Assembly: GCA_027475525.1 (NCBI GenBank)
Contig: JAMWFC010000116.1
Location: 805,826 to 869,825, forward strand
Reading direction: 5' to 3'
From: Macrolepiota albuminosa
Taxonomy: Eukaryota; Basidiomycota; Agaricomycetes; Agaricales; Agaricaceae
DNA: 64,000 nucleotides
Numbering within the stretch: position 1 is the first letter of the stretch; each line of letters opens with the position of its first letter. The notes beneath the pieces are model-generated. The model saw only the letters and a program-made list of their open reading frames with translations, did no database searches and had not been told where the DNA came from. Both the position numbers and the translations under genes were made by a program. Of the stretch, positions 12,061 through 25,600 are shown piece after piece.

Positions 12061-14581
12061 ATTGTACATATTGCTGTCTATAAGCATAATTCGAAAAAAA
12101 TAGTCCGTAAATGTATAAAAAAAAACGTAGAAATTTGAAAATTGTAATGTTCATTTATCTTCGTCGTCCCTGTACACGTAGAACGTGTTGACGTCGACAC
12201 GACCGCCGTACAAGAACAGGTACATCCCTGTGCGACGTGGTTTTGAGTTCCTGGCCTGTAAAGAGGTTCTATATGGCGTAACACGCTAAAAACAGGCAAC
12301 AAACCTGATCTTGCCTGTTGAATAGCTTAACCCTCCCCATCATCTCCTTGCAGCACGTGAATGCTCAAATAACGAGTGCGTGCGCTGACCTAGCCGTATG
12401 TTAGTCATATAGAGCCAAAAAAAAGGCACGAAGGTACGTACTTCATACCCTGAACTACACCAGTCCCTTTGCCTTCACTTTTTTCAAATTTATTCGACGA
12501 GTCGTCGTCAACAGACCGGGAAACAGCATGGGAGGATTCATCAGAAGTCGACAAGTGATTCATGGACGGTGTTAGGGCAAAAATGACGTTTAATGTGTAG
12601 AGTTCAGCTTGAGCAAGGTTGAGCAATGTCTGGCACAGTGTGACGGTCTGCGTCACGCATAACAACACTTATACGCATCAGTGTCGCTTGCCTTGGCTCT
12701 TGAACAGCCAACGTTGGCCCCCCTTGTCATCTTTGGAGCATCCGCACGCGAGGTGAAGAGGTTCTTCATGACCTAAAATCGAAATTGTGAGTTCAATGTC
12801 TGGCACGCCATGATGGTCCGAATCACGCGTGACAGCCACTAATATGCATTAGCGTCACTCGCATTGGCTTTTAGACAGCCTATGTTTGGCCTACTCGTCG
12901 TCCTTGAAGCGTCCGCACGTGAGTTGCATATGTTATTAATATCCTAGAATAGAAATAATCAGTTCAGGGTGCGGATAAAAGTCCTACGTAACAGTTGACG
13001 ACGAAACCCCGCCCGGGCATCCGCGTCGCTCCCGTTAGCTTGTCATTAGCCCCCGCGTCGTCCTTGGAGCATACGCACGCGAGCTGGGGCTTTAATGCAC
13101 GTACTGTAGTCGAAATGGTGAGTTCGGGTGCCGTTAACAAGTCCGACGCAGCCTTTCCTCATAAATACCCGCCCACGCATCAGTAGTGGGAAAGGTTCTC
13201 GTTGTTCAGGCAGCAGGTGGCAAATGGGAGAGGGTAGGTTTGTTGTCCATGATAGATATATTTTGAGTGTCCTGTAAATCCTGAGGAGTGCGTGATAATA
13301 GCATTCGAATCTTCGTGCTTCAAACTCGTGTACATAGAGCGTATTGTGATATGTTTCCTGTCATGGTCAAGGGTCAGGAGGTTGTTGTTTCCAGGTCGTC
13401 GTTTCCAAGAGCGTGTACAGAGGTTGGTACAAGAATTGAGCCTTCTGAGAGAATATAATGTAGTAAGATGAGTTGTCACCAGTGCCAGTCTGGACGCCGA
13501 AGGTATGGCTGGGATGATGCGAAGCAGTGAATTCTACAGGCTCTAGCACAGATTTAGCACCAAGAGGATGGTCCTGGCCATACCCAAGGGTTATGCGTGG
13601 TTCTACAGCTCTAGCACAGATTTAACACCCAGATGATGGTTTTGGCCATACCTACGCTTTTTACCGTCATAATTTGCCAATGTTAAATAGAAACCAACTT
13701 GTGTAAATGGTTTTCTTCTCTACTGCATTCTGGAACAGAGATGGAGAGTAGAATATTGAAGGCAAGAAATAGAAACGGTGACTCCGATCCCTCGACATCT
13801 AGTAGGATAATTAAGAATATACATATGTTAGTTATTGAAGAAATGGAAGGGACAACCTTGTACCTCTGTCAACATCGAATTGGGGCTTTTCATTTTTCGT
13901 CTGAATTGGGTCTGATGAGACCCTGTTGAGTTTCTACTTGTAATTCAGCGGATAAAACGGTATCGTGGGTAGATAAGCTGTGTCGCCTGCTTCGCCGCAG
14001 TGCAGGCAGAATACGAATGCGTCTGTGGGGGGAAGGGGAAGTGAGTAAGTTTTTATTTTTCTTAGATGGGTGAGACGTAGGATATTCAACCACCAGCTTC
14101 AAAGCTTACATTCAGCTGTAATCCAATGACGTCAATGCTATCAAACATGGAAAGAATCAATAAGAACGAACTGTACCGTAATACTGGACACGTAGAGCCC
14201 TTCATCTATATGCTGGCTTTACCCACATTTGAGATTGGCTGCATATGATCCACCAGTGGGACTATATGGATTTCTTAGAACATATAATCGTGCGGGTGGA
14301 GGAGACATACCTAGCACTTTGAATGCCAGCAACGCATGCTTGAGACTCCATGGCTGACAAACGATACTGCTCACGGTTACACGGAGATTGCCGCAGAGCT
14401 GTCATGTCACGTTATCTAAAATCTTCCTTCTAGAATAATCCGCTGGTTCCAGAAACATGTTCCATCAGAAAGTGCCAGGTCGTAGCTCCAGCAGCGGATG
14501 ACAAATGAATGTGTATGTTTATCGTTGTTGTATGATTTGTGTTTGATTGTTCAAATCCGTTCTTGTTCTTCAATTGTCACC
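12061..14581. other. Gene-poor segment around the degenerate repeats
   Basis: Apart from the repeats noted here I find no supported gene. Two overlapping minus-strand frames at 13,180-13,549 share a region (one contains SWKRRPGNNNLLTLDHDRKH) and may be a frameshifted gene remnant; no family is recognised. Confidence 0.5.
12600..13190. repeat. Degenerate tandem repeats, period about 165-175 bp
   Basis: Three diverged units and part of a fourth. Each carries a core like CTTGGAGCATCCGCACGCGAG (about 12,732, 12,904 and 13,065) followed by a GAGTTC block. A shorter degenerate duplication with 68-bp offset lies at 13,535-13,665. Confidence 0.6.
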
Positions 14582-17500
14582 ATGGACGGTATAATGTCAT
14601 CTCACCACCCTCGCCTCGACAACTCTAAGTTTTATAATCACTCATGGTATTCAGACGTTATTCCTAACACTCATGACCTGTCTTCTCACTTTGACAGCAC
14701 ACCTGTGGCGGCAAGTTACTTAGATATTCTTTATGTATGCTCTGCTGACCTATTTAAGGCGCTTGCACGTGTGTTGTCTGAGGCAGAAAAAAATATTTCT
14801 CTTGCTAGCCGTTCAGACGTATTCTCCATATTTTGAGATACTATAAATGATGTCCCTGTTTATTGTGTACCGAAAGATAAGGCACTCGAAGCCTTTTTCA
14901 AAGTTATTATGTCATATCGTGTACTCGACATATACACGCTTGTATGTGAGGATGAGATGCGCCCTCCACGAACCTCGGGGCCGATGATGGAGAATAGCCG
15001 TTCAGTAGGTTCATCTTCTATTATCTATTTCATTGTTTGAGTTTGTGTTTTAGCCAGTAAACCCTTTAAACTCACTCCCAAACCTTATCGGGAAATTCCA
15101 TAAAAACCTCGTACAACATCTGAAAAAGATAAATGCCGAATCTAGAGGAGAACGACCGAGAGACCGTCCCACTCCCAAGTTTACAGGTCCTCGCATGAAG
15201 CTGTACTCCGAACTCACTTCTTGGGTCAGCAATAAGGGTGTTCAAAACACCATAATCAATCTTACTAGTGCGGCGTTACATCTAAGTTGCCTATTAAAGG
15301 TAACTTTAATTGATATCAGTTCGAATGTCCATTAAAGTTGCCTCAGGGTAACCTTTATCTACCGTCCGATATCACGGCAATCGAAGATATCATCGTTGAC
15401 GAGTATTTCCCTTCTCGACCTTATTATAATGGCTGCTCATTGTCTTTGTTGTGTATAGTGAAAGCAGATCTAGCGATCAAGACCAATTGAAATATCTCCA
15501 TACTACGCATGGCGGTGCCATCAACGGTGCCGGTTCATATGGTTGCTCGACTATTATGCACAACTCCCTTTATCTGGCATTACTTGTATCCCCCCTAATG
15601 TTACTTCTTCCTCGTGAATATGGTACACTAACCGGTAAAGACTCCCTGCTACAGGTAAATTGATATATATATTTTATTTTGTTTGAGCAGCTCTGATTGC
15701 TTTTAAAGCTTTGGAGGCATGTTGGTGGGCTGGAACATCCGCGTATCATCGTCGAGGCAGATTGAGCATTGTGGAGAGTGTTGTTCTCGGCAGCTCAGGG
15801 TGGTGACCTCCTAACCGAGCTGTCGTCTGCCTTGAATACCTTAACTGATCAAATCAACGAAGCGGCTCCTGCTTGGATTGAAATCGTATCTGTCCCTTCA
15901 CCTTCTAAGAAGCGCCCGCTTGATGCTTTGCATGTTCCTTTGATTGCTGCATCGACCACTTCAACAAGCGACGAAGCCGAACAAGACGATGATGCAAGCC
16001 CGTTGTTTGGACCCGCTCTGTTCCCTGTTGGATCGGATGCCTTACCAGGACCCTCTAATCGCTCGGCAAGCCCATCGGGTCACGTAGATGTTCCTCATCC
16101 AACCGTCGGCGACAAGCCTGATGGTTATGAGCAGTCTTCACCTACGAGGCCCGAATTTTTTGACAACTCGCCCGCTTCTCTGAACAGTACCATTGACTTA
16201 GGGGACCTTATGGACATCACACCTGATGATTCCCGTATTGACCCGTCTCCTAGTACAGATGCACTTGTCCGTGCATCGGAAGACACCACAGGTTCCAAAA
16301 ACCTCAACCAGTTAACTGATGTACCTTCCTCTCCAAATAACGTCCGTGCGTCAGAGGACGCTATGGACGTATCGCCCGTTATTTTGAATCGTGACGTTGA
16401 GAATTCCCCTGAACCAGACCCTATGGACGTGACGCCCAACGTTTCGAACGTCGAGGATTCCCCTGCAGGTGACCATGAGGTCAATCATACCAATTCTAAT
16501 ACGGCACCTGCTACTGGGGCACCTCTTCCCAATACAGAAGCACCGGATGGAGAGCAGGTGACACCCGTAGTTACTGGTATTGGTTCATTAACTTTGGTCA
16601 ACGCCTCTGAGACAACAGTTAACGACGACCTGCCTTCTTCCGAACCGGTGGTGACTGTTGGCCCCGCTAAGACTTCTAAAAACAACCGGAGAAAATCGGC
16701 GTGTATTGCGGCTAAAAACAAGCGACGTAGTACGGCACTCTTGATGTCTAGGAAGAGGAAAAGAAACTTTACGAGTAAGGCGCATGTTGACTCAGATAGC
16801 GCGAGCGAGTCTCCCATGTTGGACTCGGATGGTGCTAGCGATTCCTCCAACGACTCTGCCGAGGTAACGGCGGTTGCTTCACCCCTTGAAAATGTTGAGA
16901 CAAATCGGGGTTATATTGACCTGACCCTTGAGTCTACGGTGAGTGACTGTCTATGTATTGGTCAACTGGTTGTGATTCTGGGTTTAGGATGATGAGGATA
17001 GCCATATGGTCAAAAAACCAAATCGTCTCAATCTCTCAGAATCATGGATCCTCTGTGAAGGGGACGCCGTACAAATACCTTTGACTGGCAGCAATGGGGT
17101 ATTTGAATACACGCCAAAATTTCACGTGCGTATATATTCTATTCCGTTATAGTAGCCTTCCGTTCACTGCTCTGTAGCTTGACAGGGACCTTCTTTGGTT
17201 TCGCAGAATGTATGCCGCATCTATTGCTCATCGGGATCGACCCTCGTCCGTGAAGGTGATGACTCAAACCGAGTATCACTCTTCATCTCCGCTTGCTCTC
17301 TCAAAAATATTGGCATCGCAATCATGCATTCTTGTTATTGGGAACCAGCATATTGACCCGGGCTTCAATGCGCGCTCCTTATCAGATGTATGTGTCCTGG
17401 ACAATGTTATCCAGGTGCATGGTACGTTCTCCTTTGTTTTATTATTATTGTTGTTGTTGTTGTATTTAATTTAATTTAATTTGTTTTATTTTTTCCTGCA

Positions 17501-19276
17501 GATTTCACCATATCTGGTACCGAACGCTTGAAGCATGCAACCCCTCGAGATCTTCTAAGGACACTGGAATCTTCGTACCCAAGATCATTAAGTGCTTTGG
17601 ATATCCCTGCTTCCCTAGAAACTTTTCCGCGCCTCCCGTTCTCAAGCGACTCGGCTGTCTGGGGAAAAGTTCAAGGTCACGGGTACTGTAAAGTGGAGGA
17701 TTTTTATCCAATTTCGGATATGCGATGGAATCTTGCATCTACCAGCGGAACCCACCATTACTGGCACATCGATGCCAATGGTTTTGCTACCTTTGTCTTC
17801 GTCGAGACTGGCACGAAGTTGTGGTTCGTGGCGTCGCCCAAATCTGGAAATTACGATGACTTCGGAGCCTGGGATCTTTATGTTAACGATTTTTACACCA
17901 GAAAGCCAAACAATGAAAAGTGGGACGTCGAGCTACTTGTTCTGCAGCTGGGTTCCATGCTGTTTGTCCACTGGTTATTTCTTTTCCTTATATTATTTAC
18001 TGATAATATATTATTACAGCATTATGCGCCCGTGTCTACCTCACGCCGTAGTTACTCCCATACCAACAATATGCCGCGGGGGTCATTTCTACAACACATC
18101 GACTCTCGCTGCCTCGATAATCGGCTTATATCACCATTACGTTGCTTCCACATCAATATCCAACACCGACCACGCCTCCGCCTCATACACGGTGCTAATG
18201 CGCCTCCTCACCTATTTTGTCCTTGTTCTCGTCGACTCTGTGACCGAACACGGTACGTGTAGTCACCACCACATCTGTTTATACTGTTCACGTATGTGCA
18301 GATTACGACCATGGTCATGTTCCGGACACAAACTCATGGGACGGTGTGCTGATCCTTCTTTGTCTATGCAACTATTTTGAGTTGCATGATGCACTTGTGT
18401 CTACGAACTATGCTTGGAGCGGCGACCTTCGATCCTTTGAGGTGTCCGTCAAAAACCGGGTCCGCGCGCGAAGGCTTATGTACTGGTTCTTCTCCAATCA
18501 CGAACTTGAAAGCGAGTCCGATGGCAGTGTCATAACGGGTCTGCCTGCGCTTGAATACATATCGTCTCGATTCCTGGCTACACATGCTTGTGTACTTATG
18601 CACTACAAAAAGCTCGCATGGCTGAATAATTTACGCGGGTCCGACGCAAACACCCCACCGTCAACAACTTGTATCAACATTCAATCCGTCCTCTGTGATG
18701 GACCTGCCTGGAAGGCATACACCCTCGTCCGTCCGCGTCTTGGTGCTTCCAATGTCGATCCTGCTGAATTGACGTTTGCCTGGAGGGGAAGCCGATACAT
18801 TGTTCGCAGAGTTCCTACAGTTGACTTTTGTGAGTGTTTTCTGCGTCTAAGTCCTGACATTTCTCATCCTTCCTCAGCTTATCCGTACATCGACGGTTAT
18901 GTTTGGCGCAACTTCACGATTGCACGCCAACTCGGCGTCACGCTCACAAATGCCAATCCCCAACGCGACGAGGATGCTGACTTGTCTTGCTGGGTCGAAT
19001 TTTCTGTTGATGACTTGAAATCTTACAATGCCTGCCCTGAGGTCGGTTATATCAGCGACACCCCCCCCAAATCTCCTGTACTCGCTCCTACAAACATGCC
19101 CCCCGTAGTACCAGCCCCCGTCCTCCCAGCCCCCATAGTCCCAGCCAAAGTGATACTTCGAGTAGCTCAAGCAGTGACGACGAATCATCGGACAGGCCCA
19201 GTGAGTTGCTCTGTACAGATATCAATATTGTACTCATTCGCGTAATCTAGCTGCTAAGCGAATCCGGCGGTCCTAG
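14582..19276 (+). pseudogene. JmjC-domain (cupin) protein gene with early stops
   Basis: An ATG in good context (CACCATGG) at 14,582 starts a multi-exon gene. The 5' third (about 14.6-15.77 kb) has in-frame stops: TGA at 14,834 before DTINDVPVYC, and TGA at 15,763 before ALWRVLFSAAQGGD, both where CGA to TGA is plausible. The middle (15.77-16.95 kb) is an acidic, Ser/Thr-rich linker with a basic stretch (NNRRKSA...RKRKRN). The 3' half has no stop when its short introns are removed. It carries a JmjC-like core: HHYWHIDANGFATFVFVETG supplies the H-x-D pair and RPCLPHAV...GGHFY the second His. JmjC proteins are Fe(II)/2-oxoglutarate oxygenases, often histone demethylases; the substrate is unknown here. 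A frame change near the poly-C run at 19,060 leads to a Ser-rich tail ending AKRIRRS. It could still be expressed from an internal start. Confidence 0.62.
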
Positions 19277-19481
19277 CGATTTTTTTAATATATATTGTAG
19301 TTTATCTCGTGGCGCGGTTGTTTATTTTTTTTTTTTTCTTTTGTAAACTTAATATCGTGTAGACCATCAAATAAGATGGTATATCCAGTGTCTCCAGTGC
19401 TTCAAAAGATTAAGATTGTTAAGTTGTTTACCACGCAGTAGCCTATAAAAACACTCGAGCCAGTGTTTGTATTTATCTCAA
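19277..19481. other. JmjC gene to Helitron spacer
   Basis: AT-rich spacer with T-runs near 19,280 and 19,330. The 3' end of the Helitron should lie here or within the repeat array that follows; no convincing hairpin plus CTRR terminus was found. Confidence 0.4.
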
Positions 19482-19656
19482 GCTATAGTACCCTGCTGCT
19501 GTAAGCTATCGCTCCAGCTATGGTTTACGTAAGCTGTTGCTACAGCAATATTTTATGTAAGCGGCTGCTCCAGCGACGATTTATGTAATCTGCCACTCCG
19601 TTATATTTTATGCAAGCTCCAGCGATGATTTATGTAATATGCCAGTCCGTTGACGT
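19482..19656 (-). repeat. Left array of the 28-bp unit (inverted relative to the right array)
   Basis: Five to six diverged copies with 28-bp spacing, of the form GCTNTTGCTCCAGC then TTTATGTAA. This is the reverse complement of the unit at 27.85-28.16 kb. The array ends within a few bases of the Helitron stop codon at 19,659. Confidence 0.75.
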
Positions 19657-19658
19657 GA

Positions 19659-22600
19659 TCACTCCGTCCTGATGTATATGGCCAACGTGGCTGTCCTGGA
19701 ATTGCACTTTGACATATCAATCAAGCTAGTAGATTCACTTTCCCTTATCATTTTATGTCCAGTTGTCAATCCGTCATGATACCAAGATTCGTTGGATGCA
19801 GATATGTAGCGGCTTGAAAAATGAGAGTTGCCAAAATATATAACTCCTTTTAGTATGTACTTACTCACACTCGCAGAATCAACCGTCGGCTTGAAAAATG
19901 AGAGTTGCCAAAATATATAACTCCTTTTAGTATGTACTTACTCACACTCGCAGAATCAACCGTCGTGATTTCAAGCCTCTTATCCACATTAACTGATACG
20001 CTTGATATATCGAAATAGACAATCAGAGGAGCCATCAAAAACTGAGAAACCTTGATTAGTTGTCTCGCACATGAATCACACCTTGTGCTTGTATAGCACC
20101 AAAAATTATCAACATGCTCATGAATGGATGGTCTTCCTGGCGTCAGTATGATCATTACTGATTTTGATTTAACTCTCCGACGGGCCGTGGCATGGTGAGC
20201 TGGACAGACCATAAACGAATCAAGCACATCTGACGCGTTGACAGATAGTTCGTTAATCAAAGAGTGTACAGACGTGTATTCACCAAATGGGAACTCTCTG
20301 TGATTCCTCTGAGACAGCTTGGTCCGAAGCCATTCCCTGGTCTCCTCGAGGGCCTCATGATCTCCCAGCGCGATACTATGGAAATCTTTCACTAGATGTT
20401 TGTTTAGACGCGGGCTCGATGTACTAAGCTTTCGAGACCATTCTAGAGGGTCTTCTCGCCATAAGTTGTATATAATAGACAATACGGAATTGTATGCGCA
20501 ACTGTTCAGCTTCCATGAACAGGCAAAGGGGGGACAAGTACCTTGCAAAATAGACAGACTATCTGCGTGACTCAACCGTCGGCGTTTGCTTGGACCATGC
20601 TCAATATCTTCCTGTATCTTCCGTTTTCCTGTGCTACATGGATCCTTATATACCTTGGCCCCTCTGGCAGGAACGAAAGTGTTTTTGGGCAATGGTCTTT
20701 CTTGCAGTGGCCTTTCTCTTGATATTATATGCCAATTTATGTCTATGTACCCTGAATCATCAAATTGATCGTTTTTACTCCATCTCAGGGACGGATGCAA
20801 ATGAGGAGGAAAGTAGGTGTCGCTTTTGCATCGTCTAAATGATGCTATCAAATCGGACCGTCTTGGAGCATCATGGAAACCCTTTGGCAGCTTCCCTACA
20901 TACCTCAGCCTTGTTATCTCATCCAGCAACTCCAAATCCCGGAACTCCTGGCGTAGTGCGCCAGTTGCTTTTCCTTGAATGACAGTTCTGTCAAATCCGC
21001 GTATTATAATAGTTCCGGCTGCAGTAGCGCTTCGGGACAGTGCTGTATAGTAAGCCTGATGGGATTGACATTTGAACAAGTCAACAGGATTGAAAGGCCT
21101 AGTCTTCCCTTGGCTAGCGTAATCGGTTATAGCATAGTTGACGAGTATTTCGACTTGTGATCGCGAAATTGTAATCTTTTGATCGTTAGGTAGACTGCAT
21201 TCAGTCAAAACTGTGCTTCTAGTTATTGGTACTACGTCTTCAGAAAGACCTTCTATCTGTACGTGGTGCGGTGGATTCTTCAGTTTTACAAACAGCGTGT
21301 CTATCATACGTTGACCAACAGAACCCGTACACGACTTCCATCCATATACGTAACCTTCTTGACCATTTGTGATACAGAGCTCTGTGGCAATGTTAGTCTT
21401 GATGATAATAGGTAAGCCAACTATACGTAACCTTCTTGACCATTTGTGATACAGAGCTCTGTGGCAATGTTAGTCTTGATGATAATAGGTAAGCCAACGC
21501 ATAGCGACAGTTTGCCTGCAACTTGACCAGATGTGGATGAAGGAGGCTGCTCCCATAAAATATTCTGAATAGAGGAGTGTAGAGGAACTCTGTTTCTACC
21601 TGATGCTCCTCGACCTTTACCTTTGCATGTGCTCTCGTCACCCTTGTCAAGTACAGTATCTTTGCTAAAGAAATCTGTCAGCTCGAGCCCACTCTCCAGG
21701 GCAAATCTACTACTTCCAACCACATTGACAGCATCTTTATCTATGTTGTGTGCTGTTATGATAGACACATTACGGAAGTCATCATTGAGAAGCGAGGAGT
21801 CTGAAAGATTGGAGACTCGCCGAGACTCCAGGAACTGGATATCGTCTTTGGTGCATGCTCGATACCTCATGTTAGCAAGGGCCGTTCTAAAGGATTTGTC
21901 GTCTGGACTTTGCATTGTCTGTCTCATATTCTGTCTCAATATGACTACTGCAGTAACCTGGTGCCAAACTGCTTTACCCAATGCAGCCTTTTGTTTGTTC
22001 AGATCGATAGATCGCATACCCACACTGCGACTGTACAGCGCTGCATTCTCACGGCCAGTTACTGGCAGCAGCTGGGCAAAATTGCCAGCAAACACCATGT
22101 TCATACCGCCAAAAGGGAGGTGCAACAGACCTGTAATCTGAGTAAGGCGCGCTGATATCTTGTACATATCCCTGCAAGACAACATGGATACTTCGTCGAA
22201 AAATACATATTGCACCCCGATAAGGCATGACTTTACTTGAGCCAGTTGTGCCGGAGAGTCACGTACCATATCATTAATTCCAAACAGATAATGGTAAGTT
22301 GATCCACCTAACAGTGATGCTGCAGTGCCGGTAGGAGCAACCACTGCAAACCTATGAGATTCTCCACGGGCTGCAAAGTATTGGGACAGCGCTTTAAGCA
22401 CCTGTGTTTTCCCAGTGCCCCCCATACCCCCCATGTACATTCTCAACTGTTCGGGGTTAGAAGTGGCAGCGTGGTTAGCCACTATTCTAAATGCTCTGGT
22501 TTGTTCCTCATTGAGATTGAAACTGGTAGTAATTTCGGATATGGTGGGTTCCCATTTGATATTTAAATGTTTTTTCTCTAGGAAACTACGATCACATACT

Positions 22601-25600
22601 TCCACAATGCCCAGCTTGTTTTGTTCATCTGATCTTCCAATGCGCTGTTCACGAACAGACAACATGTCTTTTTGCCTATCTTTTAATATGGACGCACGAG
22701 TTTCACTGACCTTATGTCTCCAGTAAGTACCGGGCATGTCTGACACCGAAGGTGAATGCTTCGTTGTATCAGGGGAGGTTTGGGCCATTACAGGCTTATC
22801 CCAATTCAGGTTCGTCATGGTGGAAGTCATAATAGCCATGTCTCTCCGACGTTTTAATTCGGTTTTGCCAATCTCATTACTACAGTCAAGGTCTATCCCG
22901 TAGTCCTCAGGTTGTCCATTATCTTCGTCGTCCATATAATCCTTTTGTTCGATATCTCTGATATTGGAAACTGAATTGTCTATTCCCGGGAATGCCATAC
23001 CGCCTCGCTTCAGTTGTGCATAGAAGTCGTCACGAGCATCCATACACTCATACTTAATATTAATATTAGCCATAAGACACAATTGCCTTTCGGTAAAATG
23101 GTGGTTGTCGAATGCTGCGCTCCATAAATCATACTTGTTTTTTAAATCAGCACCTGAACGCCAAGGCTTGAATAAGGTAAGCATTGTGACGCAGTATTTG
23201 TCTCTATCCCCTTTATCACGCCTTGGAAGAGTAGGACCTATGAAATTGGGCACGCGCTTCTGCCCTGGCGGATACACAAGGGTAGCATGAGAGTCCGACA
23301 AGGGATGATCATCTGTAAAGTTGACGGTCAGTGTGTTGGCCGTTTTAGACTTGGAACTTTTGTTCCCTCTACGAGTAGATTTTACTCGTTCGCATCTAGA
23401 AGCCCATTCGTACAATGTCATGTTGTGCAATTCTATGCCATGGTATATGTAGTCAAACACAGGAGATAGTCCCTAGAAGCCCATTCGTACAATGTCATGT
23501 TGTGCAATTCTATGCCATGGTATATGTAGTCAAACACAGGAGATAGTCCACTACTCGGCCTTTCTTTCTGATGATCGCTATTTTGTCAGACCCGTATGAA
23601 CTGTCAGTTGGCTGATCTTTGGGCCAAGCACGTTTGACCTCGCGGACGAAGCTGGGCCAATGAAGATTGGTGAATTTATGGTCGGTGTAATGATCGGGGT
23701 TACCAAGAAGGTACATACATATCATCGGGGAACCCATTTCTGACTTTGCACTCATTACATTGGCCATTTTTGTCATGAGAGACCTTGCTTTTTCTTGCTG
23801 TGGGAGAGGTCCGTTAACAATATCTTGGTATTTTGTGAGCACTGTGCCAACGGCCTCAAATGCTGTGTACGTTTTAAGCGATGATTTAGTTATATATTTA
23901 GTGACATATAAAAGGACACCCCTGACCGCCGTTCCCGAACGAAGACTAGTTACATCAGTGTTGCATCTAAACAAATAACTCAAAGATGCGGTGAATGTAT
24001 TCAGCCATGGTTCCGCTTTACGCATATTGAGTGCACCTGTTAGAGGGTCGACTTCAGTCTGTTGGAAGAGTTCTTTTTCAGCCATGGTTCCGCTTTACGC
24101 ATATTGAGTGCACCTGTTAGAGGGTCGACTTCAGTCTGTTGGAAGAGTTCTTTGGGAAACCGAGCCTTACATCTGCCCCATTTGTTGTCTAGACATCCTT
24201 TATTCTCTTTGCCTAATTTTTTACTTCTGTCCTTCTTATATGATGTATGGCAGGTATGCACATTTGACCTAAATACAATGTCATCTACAGTGTTACGGAA
24301 TTGAGTCCACCAATTAGATGTCTCCTCACATCCGACACACTCCTGGAGCAGTGCCTGAGGGTCAGATTGACCAGCATTGGGTATACTGTCCGTAGAAGCA
24401 TCACGGGCTGTTGATACTGGGAGTCTGTTGATTGAAGTTTCTTGTTTACTCCGACACAAATGATTGGGAGGAGGGGGCTGGGGCATCGTCCGTGTGGGAT
24501 CAATATATTCTGGCATCTTCTTGGATTTTTCAATGTTATCTATTACTTGGTCCATCGTCCCTGTAAGGAAGTCGCCGGTGAAGGCAGATTCCAGATATTT
24601 TACTAGGGCCCTCTGAAAGTCAGATGAGGGGTCCATGATTTTCCGACGAGCTTCCTCAGGTGATAGACTTCCATGAAGCCAAAGAAGCATATGCAGATGC
24701 AAGGTAAGTCTACCTTGCTGCTCGACTGTCCCGTAGTATGCAGACGTGTGACTATACAAGCCTTCGTGTTCAGTATCAACACCCAATACGTGCTTTATGA
24801 AAGCAGACACCATAAAATGAAAAAATCTGGCCCCTGCAACAGGATTACGTGCAATAAGTCGATATGCAGTGTCAGAAGGTAATAATACATCAGGTTCAAA
24901 CTTTATATTATCACCGGCATAGTACAAACATATAGGGTGTCTGATATCCACAGGCGACAACGTTATAAACCAAGAAGGTGCGCCTTTGTCAATCACTAAT
25001 GACCATATCTCGTTCCTCATATGCTTTTTTGTTATTGGAGATCCGTCGATCCGGCCCGACACAGCATCAACGTCTTCAATAACTTTGAAACATTTCTGTT
25101 CCTCCTGGTTCGTGGGCTTGATAATCTCGCCTTTGGCCATACGATCAGCCATACTTTTGAGTAATTCCACGTCGAGACTTGCTATGCGTTCAGCAATATG
25201 AGCAAAGTCGTTTCTTTCAATCGCCAGAAAGCCCCCTGTAGTTGCGGCTCTGATCTGCTCATGACTGAATGCCGCAAAGGGAAAGCCAGTATCTCTCTGG
25301 AACCGCTTATTGTGATACATGAGCAGATTGCCTTTGTGAACCTTAACAGAGACACAGCCTTTTACACAGCCTGGACCCCCAAAGCCATACGGAAACAACC
25401 AGGGAAACATTTGGGGATAAACAGTTGCGTCCTTCATCCAATTAACCGGACGGGATGAATGTCCAACCAGCAGTGCTTTGCCATTGGAGTGCCAGTGCTT
25501 CAAAGCAATGCCTTTAAGCTCATCTTTTGTTTTTGCTGATAGGCTCTCCCCCGTCAGTCCATGCACGACAAAAGGACAATCACCGGCTGATACCCCATTG

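Noticed and set aside
16125..16850. Minus-strand frames opposite the JmjC gene's linker
   Set aside because: They are shadows of a Ser/Asp-rich coding exon on the plus strand; no motifs.
19241..19300. Possible Helitron 3' end (hairpin followed by CTAG on the minus strand near 19,245)
   Set aside because: The arms are weak, the next base is not the expected T, and the site overlaps the last intron and exon of the JmjC gene.
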